In this document: one piece after another, positions 17,645 through 26,132 of the stretch
Position numbering within the stretch: the stretch's first letter is position 1
How the letters are laid out: each line of letters begins with the position of its first letter
Assembly (NCBI GenBank): GCA_013215655.1
Contig: JABSOX010000033.1
Location: forward strand, 1-53,330
Length of the DNA: 53,330 nt
Reading direction: 5' to 3'
Origin: Colwellia sp.
GTDB taxonomy: Bacteria; Pseudomonadota; Gammaproteobacteria; Enterobacterales; Alteromonadaceae
Made by a program: the position numbers and the translations under genes
The notes under the pieces: model-generated
Database searches by the model: none
Told to the model about the DNA's origin: nothing
The model's input: only the letters and a program-made list of their open reading frames with translations

Positions 17645-19141
17645 ATGCTTAATACAGATCCTATATTTAATACTGATAATATTAGTAATGAAAATACCAG
17701 TTTTAATATCCAATCAAGAGTGATAAGTAACGAAGGTTATACCTATAACTATGACTATGACTCTTTACAATCAAATAAAGAGACTCTTCCAGGAAGTACT
17801 GACGAATATGTTAAAGATGATAATGAATTAAATGAAAAACTAAGGATCAGTATTATTGGTCTAGGTTATGTAGGTTCAGTTTCTTGTGCATGTTTTTCAT
17901 CACTAGGTCATCGGGTTATCGGTGTTGATGCTGACCATGAAAAAGTTGACTCAATTAATCAAGGAATTTCTCCAATTGTCGAACCTAATCTTGGCTCACT
18001 GCTAAAAGAAGGTCATCAAAATAAGAGATTGACGGCAACAAATGATATTAACCAAGCAATATTAGATTCCGATATCACTTTAATCTCTGTAGGTACACCA
18101 AGCAATAAGGATGGAAGTTGCAATTTAGATTACTTAAAAAATGCCACTAAACAAATTGCACAAACTTTGAGCACAAAAAACACTTATCATTTAGTGGTAT
18201 TTAGAAGCACCATTCCTCCAACAACGACCAAAAATGTACTAATACCCATATTGGAGGAATACTCGAACAAGATCATCGGCAAAGATATTGGTATTTGTTT
18301 TAATCCAGAATTTCTCAGAGAAAGTACAGCAATTGATGATTTTTATCATCCACCCAAAACCGTGATTGGTGCTATCGATGACAGGAGTGCGGAATACGGG
18401 AAAAAGCTTTATAACAGCATCGATAAAAACATCATTATTACCTCAATTGAAGCTGCAGAATTTGTAAAGTACATCGATAATACATGGCATGCGCTTAAAG
18501 TGAGTTTTGGCAACGAAGTTGGTCGAATTTGCAAAGCAATGGCGGTGGATAGCCATCAAGTGATGGATATTTTTTTACGCGATAAAAAACTCAATATATC
18601 TCCTTATTATTTAAAACCCGGTTTTGCCTTTGGCGGCTCTTGTTTGCCTAAAGATACCCGAGGTATTGTCCATATGGCGCAACAAAATCACGTCAACATT
18701 CCAATTATTGAACACATTAACCAGTCTAATGCCGATCACATTGAGCATACCATTAACTTAATCAGCCAACTTAATGTCGTTCGTATTGGCGTTATTGGTT
18801 TAACGTTTAAGTCTGATACCGATGATTTACGTGAAAGTCCGAGTTTAGCGCTACTCAAACGTTTATTAATAAGTGGCTATGATATTCAATTTTATGACCC
18901 CATTATTAATTCTGAGCGAATACTTGACCAAGACCCACTTATTAACCAGTTATTAAATGATGCACGTTGCAATGATGTTTTAGAATTGGTCGATAATAAT
19001 CAGGCAATTGTGATCACACATAAAAAGAAATATACAGAACAAATTGCCAGAATGAGTCCTAAAGATAAACATATTATTGATGTTGTTCATTTAGAGAACA
19101 ACTTACCTGAAAGTGATCATTATCACGGCCTATGTTGGTAA
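17645..19141 (+). CDS. algD: GDP-mannose 6-dehydrogenase
   Basis: 498 residues. It oxidises GDP-mannose to GDP-mannuronate, the committed precursor step for alginate. The NAD-binding GLGYVG is at 72-77, then VEPNLGSLL, NPEFLRESTAI, the Rossmann-to-central helix AAEFVKYIDNTWHALKVSF, the catalytic cysteine C333 in FGGSCLPKD, and TFKSDTDDLRESP. The C-terminus ends GLCW, close to the GICW ending of Pseudomonas AlgD, which favours AlgD over UDP-glucose dehydrogenase. Unusual is an N-terminal extension of about 64 residues, rich in Asn, Asp and Ser, ahead of the usual family start at RISIIGLGYVG; no internal ATG offers a shorter form. First gene of a unit with the DUF4114-like gene 60 bp downstream. 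Confidence 0.92.
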   Translation: MLNTDPIFNTDNISNENTSFNIQSRVISNEGYTYNYDYDSLQSNKETLPGSTDEYVKDDNELNEKLRISIIGLGYVGSVSCACFSSLGHRVIGVDADHEKVDSINQGISPIVEPNLGSLLKEGHQNKRLTATNDINQAILDSDITLISVGTPSNKDGSCNLDYLKNATKQIAQTLSTKNTYHLVVFRSTIPPTTTKNVLIPILEEYSNKIIGKDIGICFNPEFLRESTAIDDFYHPPKTVIGAIDDRSAEYGKKLYNSIDKNIIITSIEAAEFVKYIDNTWHALKVSFGNEVGRICKAMAVDSHQVMDIFLRDKKLNISPYYLKPGFAFGGSCLPKDTRGIVHMAQQNHVNIPIIEHINQSNADHIEHTINLISQLNVVRIGVIGLTFKSDTDDLRESPSLALLKRLLISGYDIQFYDPIINSERILDQDPLINQLLNDARCNDVLELVDNNQAIVITHKKKYTEQIARMSPKDKHIIDVVHLENNLPESDHYHGLCW

Positions 19142-19156
19142 TGTGTTTTAAAGCAA

Positions 19157-19190
19157 TAATTGACGCAAGGTCGCAGTCTTACGTCAATTA
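19157..19190 (+). other. Hairpin between algD and the DUF4114-like gene
   Basis: TAATTGACG (19157-19165) pairs with CGTCAATTA (19182-19190) around a 16-base loop. No poly-T follows, so it is more likely a processing or partial-termination element than a full terminator; the downstream RBS AGGA begins right after it. Confidence 0.4.
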
Positions 19191-19201
19191 GGAATTCTCC
19201 T

Positions 19202-19957
19202 ATGAAATATCTATCGAAGTTTTTAAAGTTTATTCTATTAACAACATCTTTGTTGACGACAATAATAACCTTAGCCACACCTATTAGTATTTTTGGTGGA
19301 AAAATCTATGCGGAAAATAATAGCATGATTGAATATGCGGTTTTATATGAGGCCGCAGCCTATCGACACGACTTATATTATGAATTTGGCGAATCTCAAG
19401 GTTATATCGCTACGAACCCTAAAGGTACTGGCGGTGCTCATGGTTGTAAGTTTTGTAGCTATCCGAGTATTTACGGTAATTTTTATTTGAATGATTTGCC
19501 GACAACTACTGAAATAGTATTTCGATTAGAAATTAATAATAAGGGCTTAAATGGTGCGCTACGGACGGGATCTGCAGAAGTAAACCCGGACAACCTGATT
19601 CATGCTTGGCTTGCAATCGCTGAAGGTTTACCTTCACTAGATGAAAAATTTGGACTAAACATTGCCCATGAGTCATTTTCGATAAACACCTTAATAAGTT
19701 ATTATCATCATAATAACTCAATTAGTAAATTACTCGCGCATAATGATACAAGGTTTATTGGTTTTGAAGATATTCTTGGTGGTGGTGATCTAGATTACAA
19801 TGATATTATTTTTGCTTTTAGAGGCGTGAATACAGTACCTGTAAATTTGGCAAGAGTTAACACGGTAGTTGAACCGAACTCACTTTTACTCTTGTTAACG
19901 GCAATATTTATTATTTTAATCAATACCTTGCCTAAAGACGTTTCTAATTCCAACTGA
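19202..19957 (+). CDS. Secreted DUF4114-like protein with PEP-CTERM-like tail
   Basis: 251 residues from ATG 19202 (AGGA eight bases upstream). A signal peptide (about 1-26) is followed by a domain whose end, IGFEDILGGGDLDYNDIIF (about 185-203), is the hallmark of DUF4114 secreted proteins. The C-terminus has VVEPNSLLLLLTAIFIILI and then a short polar tail. This resembles a PEP-CTERM sorting signal (Glu-Pro, hydrophobic helix, tail), but has VEP instead of PEP and lacks the usual Arg cluster. If functional, an exosortase elsewhere would process it; PEP-CTERM proteins are commonly linked to EPS loci. Two cysteines form a CKFC motif near residue 81. It is probably co-transcribed with algD. Confidence 0.75.
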   Translation: MKYLSKFLKFILLTTSLLTTIITLATPISIFGGKIYAENNSMIEYAVLYEAAAYRHDLYYEFGESQGYIATNPKGTGGAHGCKFCSYPSIYGNFYLNDLPTTTEIVFRLEINNKGLNGALRTGSAEVNPDNLIHAWLAIAEGLPSLDEKFGLNIAHESFSINTLISYYHHNNSISKLLAHNDTRFIGFEDILGGGDLDYNDIIFAFRGVNTVPVNLARVNTVVEPNSLLLLLTAIFIILINTLPKDVSNSN

Positions 19958-20008
19958 ACCCTGCATTTTGAGGTCACTTGGGTATATAATCCCCGAATCG
20001 TCCTGAAA

Positions 20009-21829
20009 TCAAACTGACGATTCCGTCTCATTACTTCTTATCGGCAAATAAAGAGAAAAACAACTACCTTCACCTAAGGTTGAAACAACGTCTAACCTAC
20101 CATCATGTTGTTCAATAATTTGGTGGCTAATTGATAACCCTAACCCAGTGCCCTCACCAATAGCTTTGGTGGTATAAAATGGTGTAAATATTTGTGATAA
20201 ATGTTCAGGATTTATACCGCACCCTGTATCCTTAACCTCCACAACAATATCATTATTTTTTACATAAGTACGTACATAAATATCGCCTTTGTCGTCAATA
20301 GATTGCCCGGCATTAATTAACAAATTCATGAAAACTTGATTTAATTTGCCAGGGTAAGCAAATATTCGTGGCAATGGCTTTAAGTCCACATGGATCTTAC
20401 AATTGAATTTAAGCTCATTCCAGACCATATTTAAGGTCGCATTAAGGCCTTCATTTATATCTACTATAGATTTATCGGGTAGGTCTATGCGCGCAAACGT
20501 TTTTAAACTTTGCACTATTTCTGTAACACGCTCAACGCCACCAATGCTACTTTCAAGCAGTGGTGGAATATCTTTCAAGAAAAATTCAATATCATGTTTT
20601 TTAGCCAAATCTTGCTGAATAGCCCTTTGGGTTTCATTGGTTAAATTCAGTAAACTTGTATGATAATATTTTTCAATATCAACAAAGTAATCTCTTAACA
20701 TCGATAAGTTACTTTTGATGAAACCAATGGGATTATTAATTTCATGGGCAACACCTGACGCTAAAACACCGATACTGGCCATTTTTTCTGACTGAACAAG
20801 TTGTGATTCACTTTGTTTTAATTCGTCGTTCGCACAAGAAAGCTTACTATAGCTTTTCCTCAATGCGTCCTCTCTCTTAGCTACTTTTTCGGTCATTAGA
20901 TTAAATTTTTTAAAAAGTTCGGCAAGCTCCCTGATGTGAATGTTTTCAGTCAAATTGATACGTTCATCGCCCTTATCAAGCTGATCAGTTGCTTTTGATA
21001 ACGAGAGGATTGGTTTTACAAAATAACGATAGCCAAATAAATAAGTGAGAAAAGTGGTGATAGCAATGGCAATTAAAATTATTGCCCCTAATTGAAATGC
21101 TAAACGACTAAGTTCTTCATTAAGAGCGGTATCATCTATGGTGAAGCGAAAGACCACCCCTACTTGTTGCCATGCTTCTAGATGTTGACGCCCTGTTATA
21201 CTATTACCAAACGACGTCAATACTTTTTCATCTTGAATTATTTCAACCATTAATCCATTTAGTCTTGAATTCTGACTTTGCTGATTAATGAAATCAATGG
21301 GTATATTGGCCACTAAAACACCTTCAACTTGGTTGTTATAATAAATGGGCACCGCAAGGCTCCAGTAATATGCTCCAGATATATTTACTGCGCTAACATG
21401 ATTATTTTGTTGTTGTTGTAAAAGTTGATTAACCCAAGTGAATTGTTGATAGTCTATATTAATATCTTTGGTGGTCGTATGTAGTGTATTACCTTCAAAA
21501 TCCAATAAACTCTCTTCATATTGTTTGCCCAATAATGTGAGGTCAGACATAAAATCCTGTACTTTCCCTAGATTTGCATCCGGTTGCATTAGCGCTTGAA
21601 TATACAGTGGGGTATTTGCTTGTTCTGCGAGTAAAATTAAATGTTGTTCAATAAATATTTTGTAATTATTAGTAATCGTACTAATTTCTCGATTAATAAT
21701 TTTATCATATTCTTTATTTGTTGAATTCAGCACATAATTTATAACTAAAATCGAGGTGATCACCGCTAAACTTAGATAACTAATAAAAACAAAACGGGCT
21801 AATGCAAATGAAATAGAAGTTTTTTTCAC
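20009..21829 (-). CDS. Membrane sensor histidine kinase (Cache-like sensor, HAMP, HisKA, HATPase_c)
   Basis: 606 residues. A membrane helix (about 10-32) and a second (about 245-268) enclose a periplasmic sensor of about 210 residues. HAMP follows (about 270-325), then a short coiled coil, HisKA with the phospho-accepting His in GVAHEINNPIG, and a C-terminal HATPase with NLLINAGQSI, DTGCGI and GEGTGLGLSISHQII. No receiver domain. GTG start, 7 bp after the stop of the binding-protein gene upstream, so the two form an operon. The binding protein probably delivers the ligand signal. No response regulator gene is adjacent; the sigma-54 regulator at 3267 is the best local candidate target (inference). 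Confidence 0.9.
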   Translation of the reverse strand: MKKTSISFALARFVFISYLSLAVITSILVINYVLNSTNKEYDKIINREISTITNNYKIFIEQHLILLAEQANTPLYIQALMQPDANLGKVQDFMSDLTLLGKQYEESLLDFEGNTLHTTTKDINIDYQQFTWVNQLLQQQQNNHVSAVNISGAYYWSLAVPIYYNNQVEGVLVANIPIDFINQQSQNSRLNGLMVEIIQDEKVLTSFGNSITGRQHLEAWQQVGVVFRFTIDDTALNEELSRLAFQLGAIILIAIAITTFLTYLFGYRYFVKPILSLSKATDQLDKGDERINLTENIHIRELAELFKKFNLMTEKVAKREDALRKSYSKLSCANDELKQSESQLVQSEKMASIGVLASGVAHEINNPIGFIKSNLSMLRDYFVDIEKYYHTSLLNLTNETQRAIQQDLAKKHDIEFFLKDIPPLLESSIGGVERVTEIVQSLKTFARIDLPDKSIVDINEGLNATLNMVWNELKFNCKIHVDLKPLPRIFAYPGKLNQVFMNLLINAGQSIDDKGDIYVRTYVKNNDIVVEVKDTGCGINPEHLSQIFTPFYTTKAIGEGTGLGLSISHQIIEQHDGRLDVVSTLGEGSCFSLYLPIRSNETESSV

Positions 21830-21836
21830 AAAACGG

Positions 21837-23075
21837 TTACTCTTGGTTCGGCTGGATTAATACAACTTCATTATCACTGCCAAAATATCCCATAGTATAA
21901 TCATCGATAGCTAATGCCTCATGAGCATCTAAGTTGCTAGATGAGTATCTAGAAAAGGGTTTATCGTATACTTTTAATAAACCTCTTACGGGTGATTGTA
22001 AATCTACTAAAGCATTACGAATTGCCAGTTTGTCCGTATTCCTATCGCCCGATAATCCTGCTTGTCTAATTGCTGCAATGAGTATTTTGGTCAAATCATA
22101 ACTATGAACAAATCCAGTATGTGCTTTTATGTCACTTTTATTAATAATCTCCTTATGATGTTTTTTTGCAGTGTCAAAAACCGAGTTTGCAAATGTTGAC
22201 AGTTCTCTATGCAAAAAAGAGAAATTTGTTTGGATAAATTGTAAATCTAAATTGGCTCGTTGTTCTTTATCGATGGCTTGATGAAAGTCTCCTCCAGTTA
22301 TGCCCCAGTGACTACGAATAGGTAAACGAATACTTTTAGGTAAATCGATCATTGCTCTTGAGAACACTTTCCCCTCGGGTGTATTACCAACAAATAAAAT
22401 ACCATCGGCACCAGCTTGTTTAATATTTCGTAGTATTAATTTGGCCTGATTTTTACCAAGTCCCCAGTTAAACCAAGAGATACCAGTAACTTTAAGTCCA
22501 TGACTTTTTAATGCCCTACTCATTGTTCGTTCATTTGATTTCCCCCAACCGGTGTCTTCTAACAACAAGTAAAGGTTTTCAAAACCTTCTTCCATTGCAC
22601 GTTTAACGATATATGTGCCGGCATTACTATCGTCTATCGACAGGCGAAAAATCCAATTATCTTTTTGATTGGAACGTGTTATTGGACCTGCAGCAGCCCA
22701 AGGGTCAAGTATTAAAATTCCTTGACGATTAATGAAGGCCTTGTTGGACAACAAAGGCGGTGAATGTAGACCTGAAAATATTAACAACGCCGTTTCATCT
22801 TGAAGATAACTATCCAGATTTTTTTTACTGCGCAGTGAATTTGCGCGGTGATCTTTAATAATTACATCAAAAGTAAAGCCACTAATTTCATAGTTAACTT
22901 CGGCAAGAGCTGTATTAATACCCTGCTGAATTGATTGGCTCGACGCTTTTGTACCAGTAAAGTCGGCATCTATATATAAAGAATATTTTTTTTCTGCAGA
23001 GATTGATTGCCCGCAAAATAAAAACAGAGACATATAAAGAAAATAATAAGTAAATGGAGTTTGAATTTTTATCAT
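21837..23075 (-). CDS. ABC-type amino-acid/amide substrate-binding-like protein, probable sensor partner
   Basis: About 412 residues. A signal peptide (about 1-27, ending SISA) leads a type-I periplasmic binding fold of the branched-chain amino-acid/amide group (Peripla_BP_6): YIDADFTGTKASSQSIQQGI at the start, a central YLLLEDTGWGKSNERTMSRA, and HSYDLTKILIAAIRQAG near the C-terminus. No transporter genes are nearby, and the gene is followed within 7 bp by a membrane histidine kinase. A sensory input role is therefore more likely than uptake. The ATG at 23075 is preferred to a GTG six bases earlier; both lie near a weak GAGAG ribosome site. Confidence 0.83.
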   Translation of the reverse strand: MIKIQTPFTYYFLYMSLFLFCGQSISAEKKYSLYIDADFTGTKASSQSIQQGINTALAEVNYEISGFTFDVIIKDHRANSLRSKKNLDSYLQDETALLIFSGLHSPPLLSNKAFINRQGILILDPWAAAGPITRSNQKDNWIFRLSIDDSNAGTYIVKRAMEEGFENLYLLLEDTGWGKSNERTMSRALKSHGLKVTGISWFNWGLGKNQAKLILRNIKQAGADGILFVGNTPEGKVFSRAMIDLPKSIRLPIRSHWGITGGDFHQAIDKEQRANLDLQFIQTNFSFLHRELSTFANSVFDTAKKHHKEIINKSDIKAHTGFVHSYDLTKILIAAIRQAGLSGDRNTDKLAIRNALVDLQSPVRGLLKVYDKPFSRYSSSNLDAHEALAIDDYTMGYFGSDNEVVLIQPNQE

Positions 23076-23120
23076 TGTCACTTGCTCTCAATACCGTCAA
23101 TTATTTATAATTTTCATATA

Positions 23121-23154
23121 AACTTTACTATAATAAAATCATTATAGTAAAGTT
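23121..23154. repeat. AT-rich inverted repeat, 14-bp perfect arms
   Basis: AACTTTACTATAAT (23121-23134) and its exact complement (23141-23154) around a 6-base loop. It lies just after the algC stop and just before the binding-protein/kinase operon. No clear poly-T run follows in the minus direction; it could be a weak terminator or an operator. Confidence 0.5.
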
Positions 23155-23173
23155 AATCATTTAGTTATCAAAA

Positions 23174-24535
23174 TTAATCGACTATCGAGAGTATTTCTTT
23201 AACTTTATTTGCTAATAATTCTTTACACCCCTTAGTTTCAACATTTAGCCGTAACAAAGATTCTGTATTAGATTTTCTTAAATTAAAACGCCAATGTTCA
23301 AAGCTCATTGATAAACCATCAATATTGTTAATTGATAATGCGCTATGTTGATAATATTTATTTACTTTATCTATCAGCATATCAGGGTCACTCACATTAC
23401 GGTTAATCTCTCCAGATGACGGAAAACTTTTCATTTGTTGATTAACGTATGTAGACAATGGTTGGTTACTACGTGAAATGAGTTCAATAATTAATAACCA
23501 TGGGATCATGCCACTATCACAATAGCCAAAATCACGAAAATAATGATGTGCACTCATTTCACCGCCATAAATCGCATTTTCTTTTCTCATACGCTCTTTA
23601 ATAAATGCGTGGCCCGTTTTAGTTTCAATTGCCGTACCGCCATTTTTAGTAACAATATCGACAGTATTCCAAATCAACCTCGGATCATGAATAATTTTTT
23701 CACTCGGATATTGCTTTAAAAAGAACTCAGCAAGTAATCCAACAATATAATAACCTTCAATGAATTCACCGTTTTCATCAAACAAAAAGCAGCGATCAAA
23801 ATCACCATCCCATGCAATACCTAAATCTGCTTTATGTAAAAGCACAGCTTGCTTAGTTACTTCTCGATTTTCAGGTAATAAAGGGTTAGGTACGCCATTG
23901 GGAAATTCTCCATTAGCCTCGTGGTATATTTTGTAAAATTCTATGGGTATTTTTTGTTTCCAGAATCTTTTTTGAATAATATCAATAATGTGACCAGCGA
24001 CACCATTACCTGCATTAACAACCAACTTCAATGGTTTTAATTTCTTTACTTTAATGAACTCAAGAATATGATCAATGTACGGAGCGACTGTAGAAAGATA
24101 AAACAAATTACCGCCAAGGGTTAAATTTTGACAATTCATTTTCTCCGCTAACGCCTTAATCTCATTTAAGCCGGAGTCGCTACTGATTGGTTTGCTGTCT
24201 TCACGAACCAGTTTCATGCCATTATAGTTTTTGGGATTATGACTAGCGGTAATGACAATGCCACCACTTGCTTCCAAAAAACGTGTCGCAAAATATATTT
24301 CCTCGGTCCCGCAAACACCGATGTCAACCACATCACAATTTACACTCCGTATCCCCTCAATAACGGCTTGTTTTAATTCAGGCGTCGAAAGACGACAATC
24401 ACCACCAACGACAATCAATTTGGCTTGCAAAAACAGCGCCATGGCTTTACCTATTCTTGCCGCGATATCCGTATTAAGTTCTTTACCTACTTCCCCTCGA
24501 ATATCATAGGCTTTAAAACAATTTAAGGTTTGCAT
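23174..24535 (-). CDS. algC: Phosphomannomutase/phosphoglucomutase
   Basis: 453 residues, the usual family length. It interconverts mannose-6-phosphate and mannose-1-phosphate (and usually the glucose pair). The phosphoserine loop is GIVITASHNPKNYNGMK (serine in TASHNP, about residue 100), the metal site is DGDFDR, the sugar-binding loop is GGEMSAHHYF, and the phosphate-binding end has RFNLRKSNTESLLRLN. Together these cover all four domains of the alpha-D-phosphohexomutases. The ATG overlaps the algA stop by 13 bases, with GGAGA seven bases upstream, so expression is coupled to algA. In this context it supplies mannose-1-phosphate for the EPS. The symbol rests on context; manB is equally defensible. 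Confidence 0.9.
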   Translation of the reverse strand: MQTLNCFKAYDIRGEVGKELNTDIAARIGKAMALFLQAKLIVVGGDCRLSTPELKQAVIEGIRSVNCDVVDIGVCGTEEIYFATRFLEASGGIVITASHNPKNYNGMKLVREDSKPISSDSGLNEIKALAEKMNCQNLTLGGNLFYLSTVAPYIDHILEFIKVKKLKPLKLVVNAGNGVAGHIIDIIQKRFWKQKIPIEFYKIYHEANGEFPNGVPNPLLPENREVTKQAVLLHKADLGIAWDGDFDRCFLFDENGEFIEGYYIVGLLAEFFLKQYPSEKIIHDPRLIWNTVDIVTKNGGTAIETKTGHAFIKERMRKENAIYGGEMSAHHYFRDFGYCDSGMIPWLLIIELISRSNQPLSTYVNQQMKSFPSSGEINRNVSDPDMLIDKVNKYYQHSALSINNIDGLSMSFEHWRFNLRKSNTESLLRLNVETKGCKELLANKVKEILSIVD

Positions 24536-25959
24536 AATACAGTCTCCTGCTCTCTACCGTAAATGTCCTCAAAACGAATAATGTCATCTTCCCCTAAATA
24601 CGCACCTGATTGTACTTCAATCAATTCAAGAGGGATTTTCCCTTTATTTTCTAGACTATGTATTACTCCAATAGGAATATAAGTAGATTGATCTTCTGTT
24701 AAAAGTGTAAATTCATCACCATTTTGAATACTTGCCGTTCCTCGCACCACGGTCCAGTGTTCAGCGCGATGAAGGTGTTTTTGTACTGATAACTTCTCAC
24801 CAGGCTTAACAGTAATATGTTTTACTTGGTAGCGATTGCCTTCATCAATTGAGTCATACTTACCCCATGGTCGATAAACTTGACGGTGATGATGATATTC
24901 AGTTCGCTTTTCAGCCTTGAGTTGATTAACGAGATTTTTAAGTTCTTCTTCATTGTCTTTGTTGGCAACTAAAACAGCATCGTGAGTTTCAATAACAATA
25001 ATATTTTCTAATCCGATCGTCGCAACAAGTCGATAATCACTTCTGACCAAAGAGTTTGTTGTTTGATGCATCAACACATTGCCACTGCTAACATTTCCCT
25101 GCTGATCTTTTTCCATTAAATTCCATAAGGAAGACCAGCAGCCGACATCGTGCCAAGGGCAATTTAATAAGACAACTATTGCCTTGCTGGTATGTTCAAT
25201 AACGGCATAATCTATCGACTTATTTTCACAATTTAAAAAATACTCCTGATCAAGACGAACAAAATCATTTTCAAAACTTATCTGTTTAAGTGATTCTGTA
25301 CAGTTTGTAAGTATGTTGGGCTGAAATTTTTTAACTTCAGCAAGAATAGTGCTAGCTGAAAACATAAAAATCCCACAATTCCAATAATACTCGCCACTTT
25401 CTACATATTTCTCAGCAAGTTCATGGTTTGGCTTCTCAACAAACTCATTAACATCAAAAACAGCATTATCGACCATACAATGACCACGATGTATATAACC
25501 ATATCCGGTATGCGCACTGGTGGGGGAAATGCCAAACGTAACCAATTTACCTGCTTCAGATTGACTAATAGCAAGCTCAATGGAACGAGTGAACTCAGTT
25601 TTATTTTCAATATGATGATCCGCAGAAAGCACTAATAAAGTAGGATCACTGTTATGAGCTTTAGCTTGTGCGATTAAGGCGGCAATGGTTATCGCAGGAG
25701 CGGTATCGCGCCCTTCAGGCTCTAAGACTATCGTTGCCCTACAATCTATTTGTTTAAGCTGCTCTGCAACAATAAATCGATGTTCTTCATTGCAAACGAC
25801 TATCGGGGTGGCGGCGTCGAGACCCGATAACCGCTCTACCGTATTTTGCAGAAGACTTTTTTCACCATACAAATTAATAAACTGTTTTGGATAAAGTGAG
25901 CGAGACACCGGCCACAACCTTGTTCCTGAACCACCCGCCAATATAATTGGATATATCAT
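24523..25959 (-). CDS. algA: Mannose-1-phosphate guanylyltransferase / mannose-6-phosphate isomerase
   Basis: 478 residues, the normal length for the bifunctional type. The N-terminal nucleotidyltransferase (about 1-290) has the pyrophosphorylase signature GGSGTRLWPVSR plus YPKQF, then LSADHHIE, GYGYI and FVEKP. The C-terminal cupin isomerase domain (about 325-478) has RPWGKYDSID, YQVKHITVKPGEKLS and HLHRAEHWTVVRG with the metal-binding histidines. It makes GDP-mannose, the substrate for AlgD. Leader gene of the algA-algC pair. A GG-N10-GC element about 40-50 bp upstream and a TTCGCA palindrome about 130 bp upstream link it to the same control as algD. Homologues serve other GDP-mannose polysaccharides, so the name rests on the locus. 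Confidence 0.92.
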   Translation of the reverse strand: MIYPIILAGGSGTRLWPVSRSLYPKQFINLYGEKSLLQNTVERLSGLDAATPIVVCNEEHRFIVAEQLKQIDCRATIVLEPEGRDTAPAITIAALIAQAKAHNSDPTLLVLSADHHIENKTEFTRSIELAISQSEAGKLVTFGISPTSAHTGYGYIHRGHCMVDNAVFDVNEFVEKPNHELAEKYVESGEYYWNCGIFMFSASTILAEVKKFQPNILTNCTESLKQISFENDFVRLDQEYFLNCENKSIDYAVIEHTSKAIVVLLNCPWHDVGCWSSLWNLMEKDQQGNVSSGNVLMHQTTNSLVRSDYRLVATIGLENIIVIETHDAVLVANKDNEEELKNLVNQLKAEKRTEYHHHRQVYRPWGKYDSIDEGNRYQVKHITVKPGEKLSVQKHLHRAEHWTVVRGTASIQNGDEFTLLTEDQSTYIPIGVIHSLENKGKIPLELIEVQSGAYLGEDDIIRFEDIYGREQETVLCKP

Positions 25960-25995
25960 AAGATCACCACTAAGTTAAGAACCTAGTAGTTACAC

Positions 25996-26011
25996 TGCAT
26001 AATGTATTCCC
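25996..26011 (-). promoter_or_regulatory. Putative sigma-54 promoter of algA-algC
   Basis: Read on the minus strand: GGGAATACATTATGCA, with GG-N10-GC spacing and a TGCA -12 box; the -24 half is weaker than at algD. Predicted start near 25985. The perfect palindrome at 26089-26103 lies about 86 bp upstream, the right place for an enhancer-binding protein. Confidence 0.5.
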
Positions 26012-26088
26012 ATTCACACAAAAAAAACATTAAACCTTAAATATCAATAAAATAGATAAAATACACATTAATAGATCATTAATAACTC

Positions 26089-26103
26089 TTCGCAAATTGC
26101 GAA
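26089..26103. promoter_or_regulatory. Putative activator site, perfect palindrome TTCGCA-N3-TGCGAA
   Basis: TTCGCA-AAT-TGCGAA, the same motif as at 3151 and 17478 with identical spacing. It lies between the divergent algA operon and the plus-strand small ORF/SBP genes, so it could serve either side; only the algA side shows a sigma-54 element. Confidence 0.55.
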
Positions 26104-26132
26104 TATCACAATCAGATTGGGAATCATTGTTT

